From Amoeboaphelidium protococcarum (lineage: Eukaryota; Aphelidiomycota; Aphelidea), in NCBI GenBank assembly GCA_023515745.1, contig JALECJ010000020.1, forward strand, positions 1,178,001-1,242,000: a stretch of DNA of 64,000 nt, in the 5' to 3' direction. Every line of letters starts with the position of its first letter. Position 1 is the first letter of the stretch. The position numbers and the translations under genes were made by a program. The notes beneath the pieces were generated by a model. The model did not search any database and was not told the DNA's origin. It saw only the letters and a list, made by a program, of their open reading frames with translations. Positions 27,445-38,140 of the stretch are shown here, piece by piece.

Positions 27445-28749
27445 ATGTTGAAAACGGTTAAAACTTTGACGCGTGAACTGAATTCGATTCACCTGAGCAC
27501 CAGGCGTTATGCTATTGGTACCTATCACAGATTTTATTCCACTGAAACTAGTGAGTCTGCAGTATAACCTGAGAAGGAAGAATCCCTGAGTGATATTGCG
27601 CTGAAGACTGATTTAAAGGAGAAGATCGCGAATAGACAATTTGAAGATGCGTTACGCGTCATTTCAAATATGGATCAGTCAAGCAAGCAGGCTATGGGTG
27701 AATTTTTCTAGACTATATTTGCAGAAATAGGCGCCAAGACTCCCAAAAATGCCAATATGAAAGAAGAGAATATCCGCGATCCTTTACGCTTTGTAAGTAG
27801 CGCGTTTAATGCCAGTCGTCTATAGCTCGGCGATTTGACCAACGCTGATGCTCGCCGCTCCGTCCTTATAGCCAAAAGTCAACTAAATCACACGAGAGAT
27901 ATTGAGAATTGGTTGAAGGCTCGCGAACCGTTTACTGTTAAAGAACTCTGTATCATGTCAGATGGTTGCGTTAACAGGTGGAATTTACCGATGGCCAAGG
28001 CGTTGCTTTTAAAGGCTGCGACTATTGAGAACTTTGAGAAGGAGATTCAATATTTGGACTCCTCCACGTTTTACGCTCAAAGACTGCTTTAGAATTTGTT
28101 GAAGGAAAATGAAAAGAAAGATGCCCTGACTCTACTTAGAGATCAGGTTGATGTGGAGGCTATGAAAAAGAGCCTTGAGTATGCTCAAGCTGAAGGAGTG
28201 TATTATCGCGATACGGTACTGAGCAGATATTTGAAGACTGTTGGCGCGATGGAGGGAGTCGATCACTCATTGCAAGTTTTTCAAAATCATATGAAAAAGC
28301 CTGATATTAAAGACTCTGGAAGACCGCCGTTCGCCGTCCTATACGCTGGCCTGTTGAACGTGGCAGAGACTCATTAGGCCGAGAAGTTATTTTTGCGTCT
28401 CTTTGATGAGATCAAGAAGTATCACTCCTACACCAAGAACGCGCTAAATACTAGAATGATTGAGTCGTTGGGTCCGAATTTTATCGTGACTGGAGTCTGT
28501 CCAATGTTATTGCGTCTGCAGCGTGATTATGATGCTATCAATTTGTTGAAAGCGGCACTGCCTTTGGATTTCAAGTATCAAGATAAGAGAATGCTGACTG
28601 CGTTAAAGGATATCCAAAAGACTCTTGAAAATAAGAACTTCAAATACGCCGCAGAGTTGAATTCAGTGATTGTCAATGCCAAGGATGTCAGTCAGAACAA
28701 TGAGCCACTTTGGAAATCTGCCGATTTTAAGAATATTTTAAAGAATTGA
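27445..28749 (+). CDS. mitochondrial protein, unknown helical repeat type
   Basis: 434 residues from ATG 27445 to TGA 28747-28749. The N-terminus is a typical matrix presequence: MLKTVKTLTREL, then HLSTRRYAIGTYHRFYST, basic and hydroxylated with a likely cleavage after the Arg pair. An in-frame ATG at 27361 would add a hydrophobic leader; I prefer 27445 because the presequence then sits at the N-terminus. The body is alpha-helical and highly charged and looks TPR/PPR-like (DHSLQVFQNHMKKP, LYAGLLNVAETHQAEKLFL), but I cannot assign a family. It starts about 100 bases after the receptor kinase stop. Confidence 0.7.
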
Positions 28750-28818
28750 TAGAAGCGAAATAGGAGTGAATTGAAGTTGAATAGTCAAGCATTTTATTGA
28801 TATATAATTTCTTTAAGG

Positions 28819-29589
28819 TCAAGTATTTTTAGGAGGTATCAGTTGGGCAGTCCAAAGGATCGGGACGTCTGAATGCACAGTTATTTTGACACATTACGCG
28901 CCGCATTGGCCATCCTTAAAAGCATCTTCTTTAATCAAGTTTGAGGTGCTAATCTGAGAGCCTATACTTGTCCTCCATTCATTAACATCCCATTATAAGC
29001 CGGTGGTCGATATCACAGCCTCCCCGATATAAGGAATCAGTCCGCAAACTCTCCCTTAATACCAGTCATTGTGATAAAGCACATTGTGATTGCCTTTCTA
29101 CAACAGGCACATCCAGTTTGAGTCTTTGAGATCAAGTATTATAGAAGGCACTTGAATATTGGTGTAAGAGTGCGGATATTGATACATAGTATGAATGGTG
29201 GACATGCTCTAATCAAACCGGTCCCCAATTCCACCTATTATAATCAGATAATCAAACGTCTGATCTGATAGTCCATGTAAATGATTGATACATTTCTGAA
29301 AATCTGTCGTGTCTTGATCATCAGACTATATAATCTCGCAATTATTGCGAGCAGATTTCAATCTCTATAGCACATCAGGAGTGATAGAGTCCATATCACC
29401 CACTGCAAAGTCTGGTATTAGCCCACAATCCAATAGCTGTCCTGCAGCCCCATCTGCGCTTATTCTCACCACAGCTTTATTGAATATACTTTTGACCCAG
29501 TCATGATACTCTGCTCTAAATGGTGGATTAAGTACAATCAATGCATACTTTTACTACTATAAAATCTGTCTCAAATCTATAATCGTCAT
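28819..29589 (-). CDS. TPK1: thiamine pyrophosphokinase
   Basis: A 256-residue single-exon enzyme. It has the complete TPK pattern: ISADGAAGQLLD, FAVGDMDSI, SDDQDTTDFQKC, IIGGIGDRFDQSMSTI, GRVCGLIPYIGEAVISTTGL. The Asp residues of GDMDS and DQDTTD bind magnesium-ATP and thiamine. It transfers pyrophosphate from ATP to thiamine, making thiamine diphosphate in the cytosol. Length fits eukaryotic TPK (about 240-260). No introns. The Gln in DRFDQSMST is encoded by TAG. Confidence 0.96.
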
Positions 29590-29757
29590 ATATTTTCTTG
29601 ATACTGCAGATATCTAACAGACTTTGGGTGAGTGGAGGTAAGGAACTCAAGAAGAGGGAATACAAGATCAAATCAAATATAAATTTCAAAATATTATTTC
29701 ATACAAAAAGAATTCATAAAACTTCATAGATAGCTAGATATACATAACATATCACAA

Positions 29758-30120
29758 TCATAGTACATGTTTGTAGTAGTCAATGCGTCTTTAATGCCAT
29801 TGATTCTCTTACTATTGTTAACCGCAGTGAGACATCAACTGGACGCGTTTCATCTCGTCGTCATGCGGGTCTTGATTGATCTGCTTTAGATCGGCAGCCT
29901 TCAATGGTTTCACATTAGCACCGGCACTTATTTTGCAGATTATAGAGATGGCCTTCAGTATCTCTTGATATTCCACTTCATGCTCACTCCTTTGTTTGAT
30001 TAGTATCCACTACTTTTACTGCGCATCATCTGGCACAGCATTGGTGTCACTCACACACTGATATTCCTTCCTATTGGTGAAAGGCTTGCTAATCTTTTAT
30101 AGTAAACTTTTAAGAAACAT
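29758..30120 (-). CDS. small protein, probably mitochondrial, unknown
   Basis: 120 residues, ATG 30120 to TGA 29758. The N-terminus is basic and lacks acids (MFLKSLLQKISKPFTNRKEY), which fits a matrix or inner-membrane targeting sequence. The rest is helical and rich in Gln and Lys, with many UAR codons near the C-terminus. No family recognised. It lies 168 bases upstream of the thiamine pyrophosphokinase start, same strand. Confidence 0.55.
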
Positions 30121-30186
30121 TTTTGTTCAACAGCAGTAAAAAATATTTATTTTGTACAGACAGATAAGAAATTAAAGGTAAGTCAT

Positions 30187-30333
30187 ATGATCGAAATTCA
30201 ACTTGTAGCTCCAAAAGACCGGAAATGTAACACAGATCTGCCAAGATTAATCAATCACTTGATGTCATCACATGACTATTTTCTGTATAACTAAAACTCA
30301 ATTTTGAAACGGAATAAATATCACCTGAACTGA
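30187..30333 (+). CDS. possible small protein
   Basis: A 48-residue frame (begins MIEIQLVAPKDRKC) with a protein-like composition, ending at TGA 30331. A GTAAGT sits just upstream of its ATG, so it could instead be intron or untranslated sequence. Confidence 0.3.
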
Positions 30334-30549
30334 ACGCCGATAGTGCAAAATCAACGCAAAATTTTCAGCTTGCAAGATTTAGCATCGTCAATTTCACACT
30401 ATATAAGTAACTCTTCTGCTGGCGATTTTGCAATGACGAATGTTATGATGATTCACGCGCCTTTCTCTTTTCGGCCCACTTGAATAGAAGTTTTATTCGC
30501 ATCCTATTGTTCATATCATTCAGTAAAACTAGTATTGCTTGTATATCAT
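30334..30549. other. intergenic, upstream of phospholipase-like gene
   Basis: About 215 bases, AT-rich, with CACGCGCC near 30454. Nothing coding is recognised. Confidence 0.3.
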
Positions 30550-31941
30550 ATGAGAATCAATACTTTAATCTTCTGTGTATTTGGAGTACTGCCGGCTGCT
30601 CTGGGCACACAGATACCGTTTTACTTGAGGAATCAGATCGACGTTTTTGATAAAGCCTTGGCGGCGATCAATGATTAATCCTCATTGTCAATTTAATCCA
30701 TGCAGGCGGCGGTGAATAGGAGTTTGACAGCAGATGAGTAGCAACAATTTTGGTCTGCAGTAATGAGCGATTCTGGAATGGATGAGCTGTATGGCAATGC
30801 AAAATGTCGCTTCAATGTACCAGACTTGCCTACCGATTGTGATGCCTAAGATCGGGACGCGACTTTAGTTTAGGCGCAGGAAGTAAACGGTGTTAATTCA
30901 TCATTCCGTATCAGCGCAAAAGACATCAAGATCATTGCAAGTTTTGGAGACTCTATGACTGCTGGATTGTTTATGAATGGCAATAAAGCGACGCTTTTCC
31001 GGCACATGTTTAAGCTGGGGACTGAAGATCGAGGTTTGATTTGGTCCACTGGTGGAATCGGCAAATCTGTCACTTTGGCCAACATTCTGTCGACAGTCCA
31101 AAGCAAAAGTGGGTCAGTTGATCAAGATGTAAAACTCTATGGTAAAGCTTATTAGCGCACACCCACCTTTACTTCAGTCCTTGATTTGAATGTTAAAGAG
31201 TTCAACTTTGCCGAATGCAGTCTTCCATTTAATGAACTGCACAGCCAGGTTGCCGTGTTCTAGTAACGATATAGAGAATTAATTACGGTGTAGCCATAGT
31301 ACGAAAACAAGTGGAAATGGCTTCATCTTTTTGGCGGTGGAATCAATCTTTGTAACCATTGCTTCCCTGAAGAGTTCATGACTGACATGCGGGATATGCG
31401 TAAGTATTTAAGAAAGTTGGTTGGGGATTTACACTAGGAATATCAAAGTCAATTCTTTGTCTTGTCCTTCTATACTCTATTTAGAAATCCTAGTTAGGTT
31501 TACGATTTGGGAGCGGGAAGTGAGAATTCGTTAAGACGTCAATGGTGCGCTTCTGTGCAGAAGAATGGCGATTTCTGTCGTTGTATGTTCAGAGATTAGT
31601 AGACGCGTCAGACTGCTGACGAATGGGTGCTTTAATTCAATTAGATGCTGGTAGACACCATTGCTGAATTATAAATTGAGTACCAGAGTGATTCTTTCAG
31701 GCTGAATCTCATACGTACGATGGAGTCTGTTGATATGAAAGAGTTGGGTGAAGGATTTTTATCAGGCACCGACTGCTTCCACCCGTCGCTGTGTTTTAGT
31801 CGATTGATCGCGTACAAACTGTGGGAAGATGCTGTGAGTGGTCAACTACATGACACAGCCGACCCGTCGTGGTACGCCAAGCGTCCTATTAAGTGGACGA
31901 AATGTTTAAAGTAGAACCAAGAATACAATTTGTATCTGTGA
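30550..31941 (+). CDS. secreted GDSL hydrolase, phospholipase B1-like
   Basis: A 463-residue single frame. Residues 1-20 are a signal peptide (MRINTLIFCVFGVLPAALG). The nucleophile block is ASFGDSMTAGLFM near residue 131. Further GDSL blocks are LIWSTGGIGKSVTLANIL, LFGGGINLCNHC and, near residue 405, SGTDCFHPSLCFSRL with the catalytic Asp and His. WSTGG and TDCFHPS are typical of membrane-associated phospholipase B1. It likely hydrolyses fatty-acyl esters of phospholipids outside the cell or in the endomembrane lumen. No C-terminal membrane anchor is seen, unlike animal PLB1. Confidence 0.88.
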
Positions 31942-31977
31942 AAAATAAAGAGTTTAAATTAAATTATACCTTGTGAC

Positions 31978-32770
31978 TCAATGCTTCTCCGTTTTTATAA
32001 TTTACGCTATAGTCTGAACTATCGTCTCAACTTCAGCCATTGCTCCAACTCCTACACAGCAGTCACGTCATAGATCACAAACAGTCATTCTAAGCAATTA
32101 TTTACCTTGATCGCCACACATGAGACTCTTTGAAATTGCTGGAATTACAGTGATAACGGGCAGATTTTGGGAATTTGTAAGTTGAACTAGTTACTGCAAA
32201 TGCAGAGCAGTGATTGGATGTTGATACATGAAAGTGTTCATGGCTGGACACGCAATAATAGGCTTTTCACAGTCCCATGCTCGCACTATACACGTCTACA
32301 TAAAGAGAACTTAGAATTCACGATATAGTGTGCCATCCATATGACATACATAAAAGATCAAATTTACCAGAAGATTATCGCACATCCCGTTGACAATTTT
32401 AGCCAAAGAGTTCGCACTCAGAGGACTGATGACCATCAAATCTGCCCACTTTCTCAACTACACATACTTGTAAGCGAGCGTTTAATCTAATCAAGCATAC
32501 AATAAACGTCATCAGGTTTCAATGCAATACCTCGATATGTAGAACTGGATCACCTCGTTTGGTCCATGAACTCCACTCATCCAAATCTGTGTAAAGTAAG
32601 ACGTCTGAAGGTAGTGAATTCTTGTCAATAAAATGGATGGCGTTATGAGTGGCAACTACTCTTAGACTTAAGCTACCAGCTGACTAAAATTCCTGCTTAA
32701 TCTATTCAATGAGTAAAGGTAATTTAATAGTTGCGACGCTGCCAGTTACTCCAATCAAAATATTCACCAT
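31978..32770 (-). CDS. PPCDC: phosphopantothenoylcysteine decarboxylase
   Basis: Four exons: 32770-32531, 32457-32368, 32295-32106 and 32051-31978; introns of 73, 72 and 54 nt; 197 residues. It begins MVNILIGVTGSVATIKLPLL (flavin binding). Key motifs are LRKWADLMVISPLSANSLAK, GMCDNLLTCIVRAWD, IACPAMNTFMYQHPIT (the PxMNxxMW-type motif, Trp replaced by Tyr) and CGDQGVGAMAE. Junctions fall exactly where homologs are contiguous. It decarboxylates 4'-phosphopantothenoylcysteine to phosphopantetheine in CoA synthesis. Intron 2 is open and a multiple of three, but homology shows it is removed. Confidence 0.95.
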
Positions 32771-32966
32771 TTTGTGACGCGTCGATCAGAACAAGCGGGT
32801 GGCTCAGTCGAGCTGTCACAAGATTAATAGACTGCGAGGTAAAATTTACTTAAAAAGTTGAGGATTGGAACATTAAAATTTATTACACTCTACTTCAAAC
32901 ACCTAAACATCATTTCAACATTCATTCTAGAGAAAAAAGGCTTCAAGCTGATTTCGATACTTTCAA

Positions 32967-34088
32967 TCAGTAAGTTGGACCACCGGTAGGAAGAGTAGCC
33001 TTCGTGCTGGAAGAGCTTGGGCTCTGAGCACACTGACATTGCTGAGGAGCTGGAACAGGGGCAGGAGCTCCATAGCCAGGAGCAGGTACACTTGGAAGGG
33101 GAGTTTGATTAACAACAGTTTCAGCAGCGACTTCTACTGTTGCCGTAATGGTGGTAGTAACAAGAGGCAAAGTTTCCGGAGTCGGTCTCAATCTACACTT
33201 GGTAGCCGGACTTACCTCACCAGGAGGGCATGATGGCAGTGGGCGCAAATTAATCTACAATGGACCTTCAAAAGACTTCATATAAACAGGTCCGTGGACA
33301 ACACCATTCAGACCCTGACCCGATGCCAGAGGAGCTACGACCGCGCCTCTGACAGCAATGCCGTAAATTTAAATGCTGGTGGCCTAGTAGAAGTTGAAAA
33401 TCACATTAAATCCTGCCAAGGCCTCTTGATCCATGTTAGCCATGACAGGAGACGTGCCAGCAATGTTGATCACGATAGTGGCACCCTATTTCAACCCAGA
33501 TACGGAGGCGAAAGACTTCACAGCAGAGCCCAAATAAGTTCCATCGGCAACATTCATGCACTCAACCATTCTCTGACCACCAAAAGTCAAATTCAAGTTT
33601 AACAACGCGTCTACTTCACGAGACACCACAGTATCAGCCATCTTAGACAATTCCAAAGACATGGCTTTAACATCAGTCCATGCTGCATTAAAGTTAAAAT
33701 GCTGAGGATTCTCCAGCACCTGACACCCATTCTCCATGATCATGCCAGTTTCAATCTTGGAGGTAGAGTTGTCGCCAACCACAATGTTGCCAAAGTAGTT
33801 ACGACCATTTGGCCACTTCAACGAGCCACCAGTAACAGTTACAGCATCACTGCAAGCGCTGACATTCTGCAGCTTGTCACCGACACTGAAACCAGCACCA
33901 AATTCAGCATTACCCTACACAGCCAACTTACCCTCAACATCAGATGAGGCTTTCATGTCACCAAAAATGATGGCATTGTAGTCGAACACTGACGGCATCT
34001 TCAGACACCCGCGCTCAGTATCAAACAGCTTGGCATTCGACGCGACACACAACACACTCACAACGGCTGAAGCAACGGAATACTTCAT
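32967..34088 (-). CDS. secreted choice-of-anchor A family protein
   Basis: A 373-residue single frame with a signal peptide (MKYSVASAVVSVLCVASNA). The domain begins FDYNAIIFGDMKASSDVEGK, then LAVQGNAEFGAGFSVGDKL, the family's start pattern, and continues through NYFGNIVVGDNSTS to GLNGVVHGPVY near the end. A Pro/Thr-rich tail with CQCAQSPSSSS follows. The family is best known in bacteria and some fungi as extracellular, often adhesive, proteins. No cell-wall sorting motif or clear GPI signal is present. It may be a cell-surface or wall protein. Two UAR Gln codons are used near position 33440. Confidence 0.75.
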
Positions 34089-34372
34089 AATTATATACAG
34101 GTAGATTGATTATTGGATGTAATTAAATTTATTATCTCTAAAATCTGATCTTGAGAAGGAAGAAAGACAAGAACGTTGTCAACTTCTGAGATCATCTGGA
34201 GGCGGATACTAAAATAGGATCATCTGTAATCGATATCTTGACTGGGATTTGGTCAGTATCAATATCCGCCAATCAACTCGCACTATTTATAATCTGGCCA
34301 TTTTCAGTATATCAAAGTACTCAAAATACAACAATGAAACAAATTTATATATGTTTATTATATATAGTATTA

Positions 34373-36405
34373 TCATGAGAGTATAGATTTCAATTTCGAC
34401 GCGTCTGTGGAATTGAGGGGCTTTGCCATTTAACTGCAGTCTATTGTGTATAACTTACCATTACGACCGCCAACGACACAATGCTTTCCATTCAATTCCC
34501 ACGCGAGCTTGTACAGAGCAGACTGATCTTCTGTAACTTATATCGATTAGATTGGCTCCTACAAATATATAGTATAAGTAATAATCTTGATTTATTAATC
34601 AAAATTACCTCTTGACTGAATAACAGATTCCAAATATCAAACTGACCAAATTCATTAACAGTTGCAAACACAGATGGATTTTGCGGAGACCATCGAGCAT
34701 CTTGCACGGCGCCTTGAGTACATTCCATAAAGATTTTTGGCTCATAAATAATAGCATTCTACGCTTTGGCTTAAGAATGTGGCCTTTACGATGGTAATGA
34801 GTATAGACTAAGTGTCTGATCACTTGATGCCGCAAGTACAAGTTCACCAGGTGCAGTGTGAGGACTTTTGAATGTATCGATACTGTTAATTCGACCAAAG
34901 TGAGGTGTGAATGTTTCACCATCCATAATACCAGCTTTCAAACCTGCCTAATCATAACGATTAATGAACGCAATCTGTCCCTGCTCATATCCCGCAATAA
35001 AATGAGTATCATCTCCCGCCAGTATATCAAAAGAACTGACGGACATTAATGATGATCCCTGTTTGCTTGATTACAACTGCAGACATTCTGTTGGCTTGTG
35101 GAGCATATCAACTTGCCATGAACAGAACACTCCATCCACGGATACTGAGTGAATCTATTGCAAATCAGATGCCGAGCCAGTAAGAAATAATCTACATATT
35201 CTATCAGCATGCCAGTTGGCACATACAGGACTCTGCAGGACTGCCTTCTGACCAGCGCGATTATCCCAAATAACAACTTGTCCATTCGCAAGTCCACCAA
35301 CCACTAAATTTGGATGTTTACTGATAAACTTGGCGCTACTAACTTCATGGTGCGCAGTAAAAGTGAACTCTGGCACATCATTCAAGTGTTCATTCCACAC
35401 AAGAACTAATCCAGATTTGTGATTATAGTCTCTCGTACATGATACTGATTATGACAATGATACTTGCTATGAAGAATATAAAGAATCGCCTTGGATAGAA
35501 TAAGATGCCAGTGAGAGTTCGCCAAAGTGTGGCGATAGATCCACGTCCAAAATGCTGCAACCACTCTGTTGTAATGATTAGTTATGCAGTATGGAACTTA
35601 CACGCGCCTTCCTCAACTTAACTCCATTTAAAAGTACATAATCTTCGTCATTCAATGCAGTATCTTGACTGCCGCCAGCACTACGCAGCGTATAGTCTTT
35701 AAAGAGATCAAAGTCATCACGCATAGCCTTCTCCACAATCTTGGTTGCATTGATGAGAAAATCTTGATAATTAGAACTACTTTGCAATTATTTAAGCCGC
35801 TCACTATCAAGAGTTTTAATTTAAACTTATCCTGATTCAGTTTAATCTTTACTGAGAACACTTTGAGACTATTCATCAACTGTTGTATCGTAATCGCGTG
35901 GAGATTCAGCATTTTCCAGTGGGGACTATGGAGGTGGTGATAGATCCTGCGTTGAAGTTTAAATCTCCTTCTCATACATCACTTTTGACTACAAGTATAA
36001 TTTTTAAATATAAGCCAAGTATAATTATAGTATTTTATAAGGAAATCTTACCACCGGTTTAATTTCGAAAGAGTGAGACTACGACAGTTAAAACTAAGGC
36101 TACACATTAGCAGGCATTAAAGTGTTCTTACTGCCATCATTATCGTCCAACTACTCTTTACTGTCAGACGACTTAATCGGAGATACATGCTGACTGACTA
36201 GCTGAGCTACAAGTTATTCCACCTGTGCATTGGCATCTAGACTAGCAGCAGCGCCAACTGATCCAGCCGATGCCTGTTCCCCGCTTCTCTTTGGCCGAGG
36301 TGATTGCTAAGCACTTGCCTACTTTCTCTCTTCTCTAGCCTTTTTAAGTTCCGCCAACTTTTATCTCTTCCTCTCTAGTTCTTCCTTTCTTTTATTAGTG
36401 TCCAT
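34373..36405 (-). CDS. DYNC1I: cytoplasmic dynein intermediate chain
   Basis: Three exons: 36405-36052, 35988-34609 and 34558-34373; introns of 63 and 50 nt; 639 residues. The N-terminus is the dynactin-binding charged helix (KRKEELERKRQKLAELKKAR), followed by a Ser/Gln-rich linker where light chains dock. The C-terminal WD40 propeller has SGLVLVWNEH, VVGGLANGQVVIWDNRAG, IHSVSVDGVFCSWQVDML, AASSDQTLSLYSLP and FATVNEFGQFDIWNL, matching dynein intermediate chain blade by blade. It links dynein heavy chain to dynactin and cargo. A tempting 36-nt intron near 35600 is not needed because the frame stays open. Confidence 0.95.
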
Positions 36406-36654
36406 TACTGTGGAAATTGCTAAATATTATGATAATACGAAGGGTATGCAGGTTGTTAACGGCGATCTGTAGTAAGAAGAGGAAATCTCGCACAGATCCT
36501 CAGCGAGAAAGTCCCAGCGCGTTTCCTCTAATGAGCCATTTACCTTTTGACTGACTGTCAAGTTGTTAAAGTCTACTCGGTTAATATTTAAATGAATGGA
36601 TTTTAGACAAGATGTTTAAAGCAAAAATAAACTCAATAGGATTACTAAATTTGA

Positions 36655-38137
36655 TCATTGTTGTAACAGAGTTTCACGCATGTTTCGACATGATTGTTTT
36701 TAACATCCAGGGCACTGCATGTGCAACTACTGAGAGCATCGGAATCCGGAATCAATGTGATCCTTCACCAAGTCCACCATTCCGCGGATGAAAGTCTCAG
36801 AGTCATTTAGAGAATCACATCTCTTCATATTCAAGCCCAATTTATGTGCGTCTTCCATCAGCTCAATATCAATTTCAAACAGAGTCTCAATGTGATCGGA
36901 TGTAAAAGCAACAGGGACAATGATCACATTTTTATCTTTTTGATGCGACTTCTTCCCAAGCATATTCACTACATCAGCAGTCTAAGGTGATAGCCATCTA
37001 GACGGGCCAACCTTTGACTGCCAAGAGAGACGGTATGGATTGGAATGACCGAGGCGCTCCATTACAGCTTGTACAGTGGCTGCAACTTCCTGCGGATACG
37101 TGTCACCGCGGTCCACAACTGACATTGGAAGTGAATGAGCACTAAACAGTAAAAGAACACGATTTCTATCTTCTGCGGGAAACTCATCCAGCTTGGATTT
37201 GATATTCTGGGCAAAAGCTTCCACCAATCCCTTCTGTATAGGCCATCTATCAATAAATGACATCTTCAACTTGTCGCGCAACTCTGGCTTTAGTCTCCTC
37301 ATAGCAGTAGCTAATTCATTGAGACTTGAGCCGGTAGTACTGCATGAGTACTATGGATACTAAGTAAATCCAATGATCCGCTCAGCACCATCGTTGATTG
37401 CTTGATAAAGAGCCTCTTGAGTCAATGGTTCTGCATATCTGAATGCGATGTAAGGCTTATGCGGAGCAGTCTATGGACTTACTTGATCCAACAACTTAAC
37501 CATCTTCTCCATCTGTAAAGTTGTCCATTTCTTTATAGGTGACTGACCGCCAATCTGCTGGTACTGATTTTCAATCTTCTGGCATCTTCGTTTAGTAATA
37601 ACATCCGCGAAAAGTTTCTAGACATGAGGGATATCTTCTTGAACCACGCTATCAGAAAGCAGACTTTTGAATTTCTAATCGGCAGATTCAGACTGGGCGA
37701 CAGTATTCGTGGACTATTGTCTTAGTGCCAGTATCCGGTTGAATAACGACGATCTTGACATTGGCAGTTCAATCAGATCTGGATCAGAAAACAGGCGCGT
37801 CAAAAATGGCTTTACCTCCGGTATACTTCCAGGACCACCGAGGTTAAATAACAATATCGCAGTTTTAACTTTTGACGTCATAAAATTATCGGTGTTATTA
37901 GATTTCGTCACTCCGACATCTACTGAATGGAGAACAAAGAGAACTTCGCTCGCTTAAAAGTCTGCCTTTTGAGCGCGCTTGCTTACCGGTACTTGAAGGG
38001 AGGAGAGATCCATCAGTAACTTGATCAGTAGTTGCCATGGAAACGTTTACTAATAAGCTTTTTGCAGCTGAACAAATTTTTTTGTCGCAGGATAATATCT
38101 TTTTCAAGATTCGGTTTAAAGTATCAAGTCTATTCAT
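36655..38137 (-). CDS. FECH: ferrochelatase, mitochondrial, [2Fe-2S] type
   Basis: Two exons: 38137-37987 and 37919-36655; a 67-nt intron (ending CAGTAG, the one non-TGTAG acceptor); 471 residues. The first about 35 residues are a basic presequence ([15 protein letters not shown]). Core motifs: [54 protein letters not shown] with the catalytic His and Glu. The C-terminus, readable only with UAR = Gln, carries four cysteines spaced as in animal enzymes ([18 protein letters not shown]) that ligate a [2Fe-2S] cluster. It inserts iron into protoporphyrin IX in the matrix. The start codon lies 3 bases from that of the divergent coiled-coil gene. Confidence 0.96.
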
Positions 38138-38140
38138 TCA

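Noticed and set aside
35566-35601. A 36-nt intron (GTAAGT...ACAG) in the dynein intermediate chain
   Set aside because: Its length is a multiple of three, the frame reads through without TGA, and it is shorter than all other introns with a CAG end; treated as coding.
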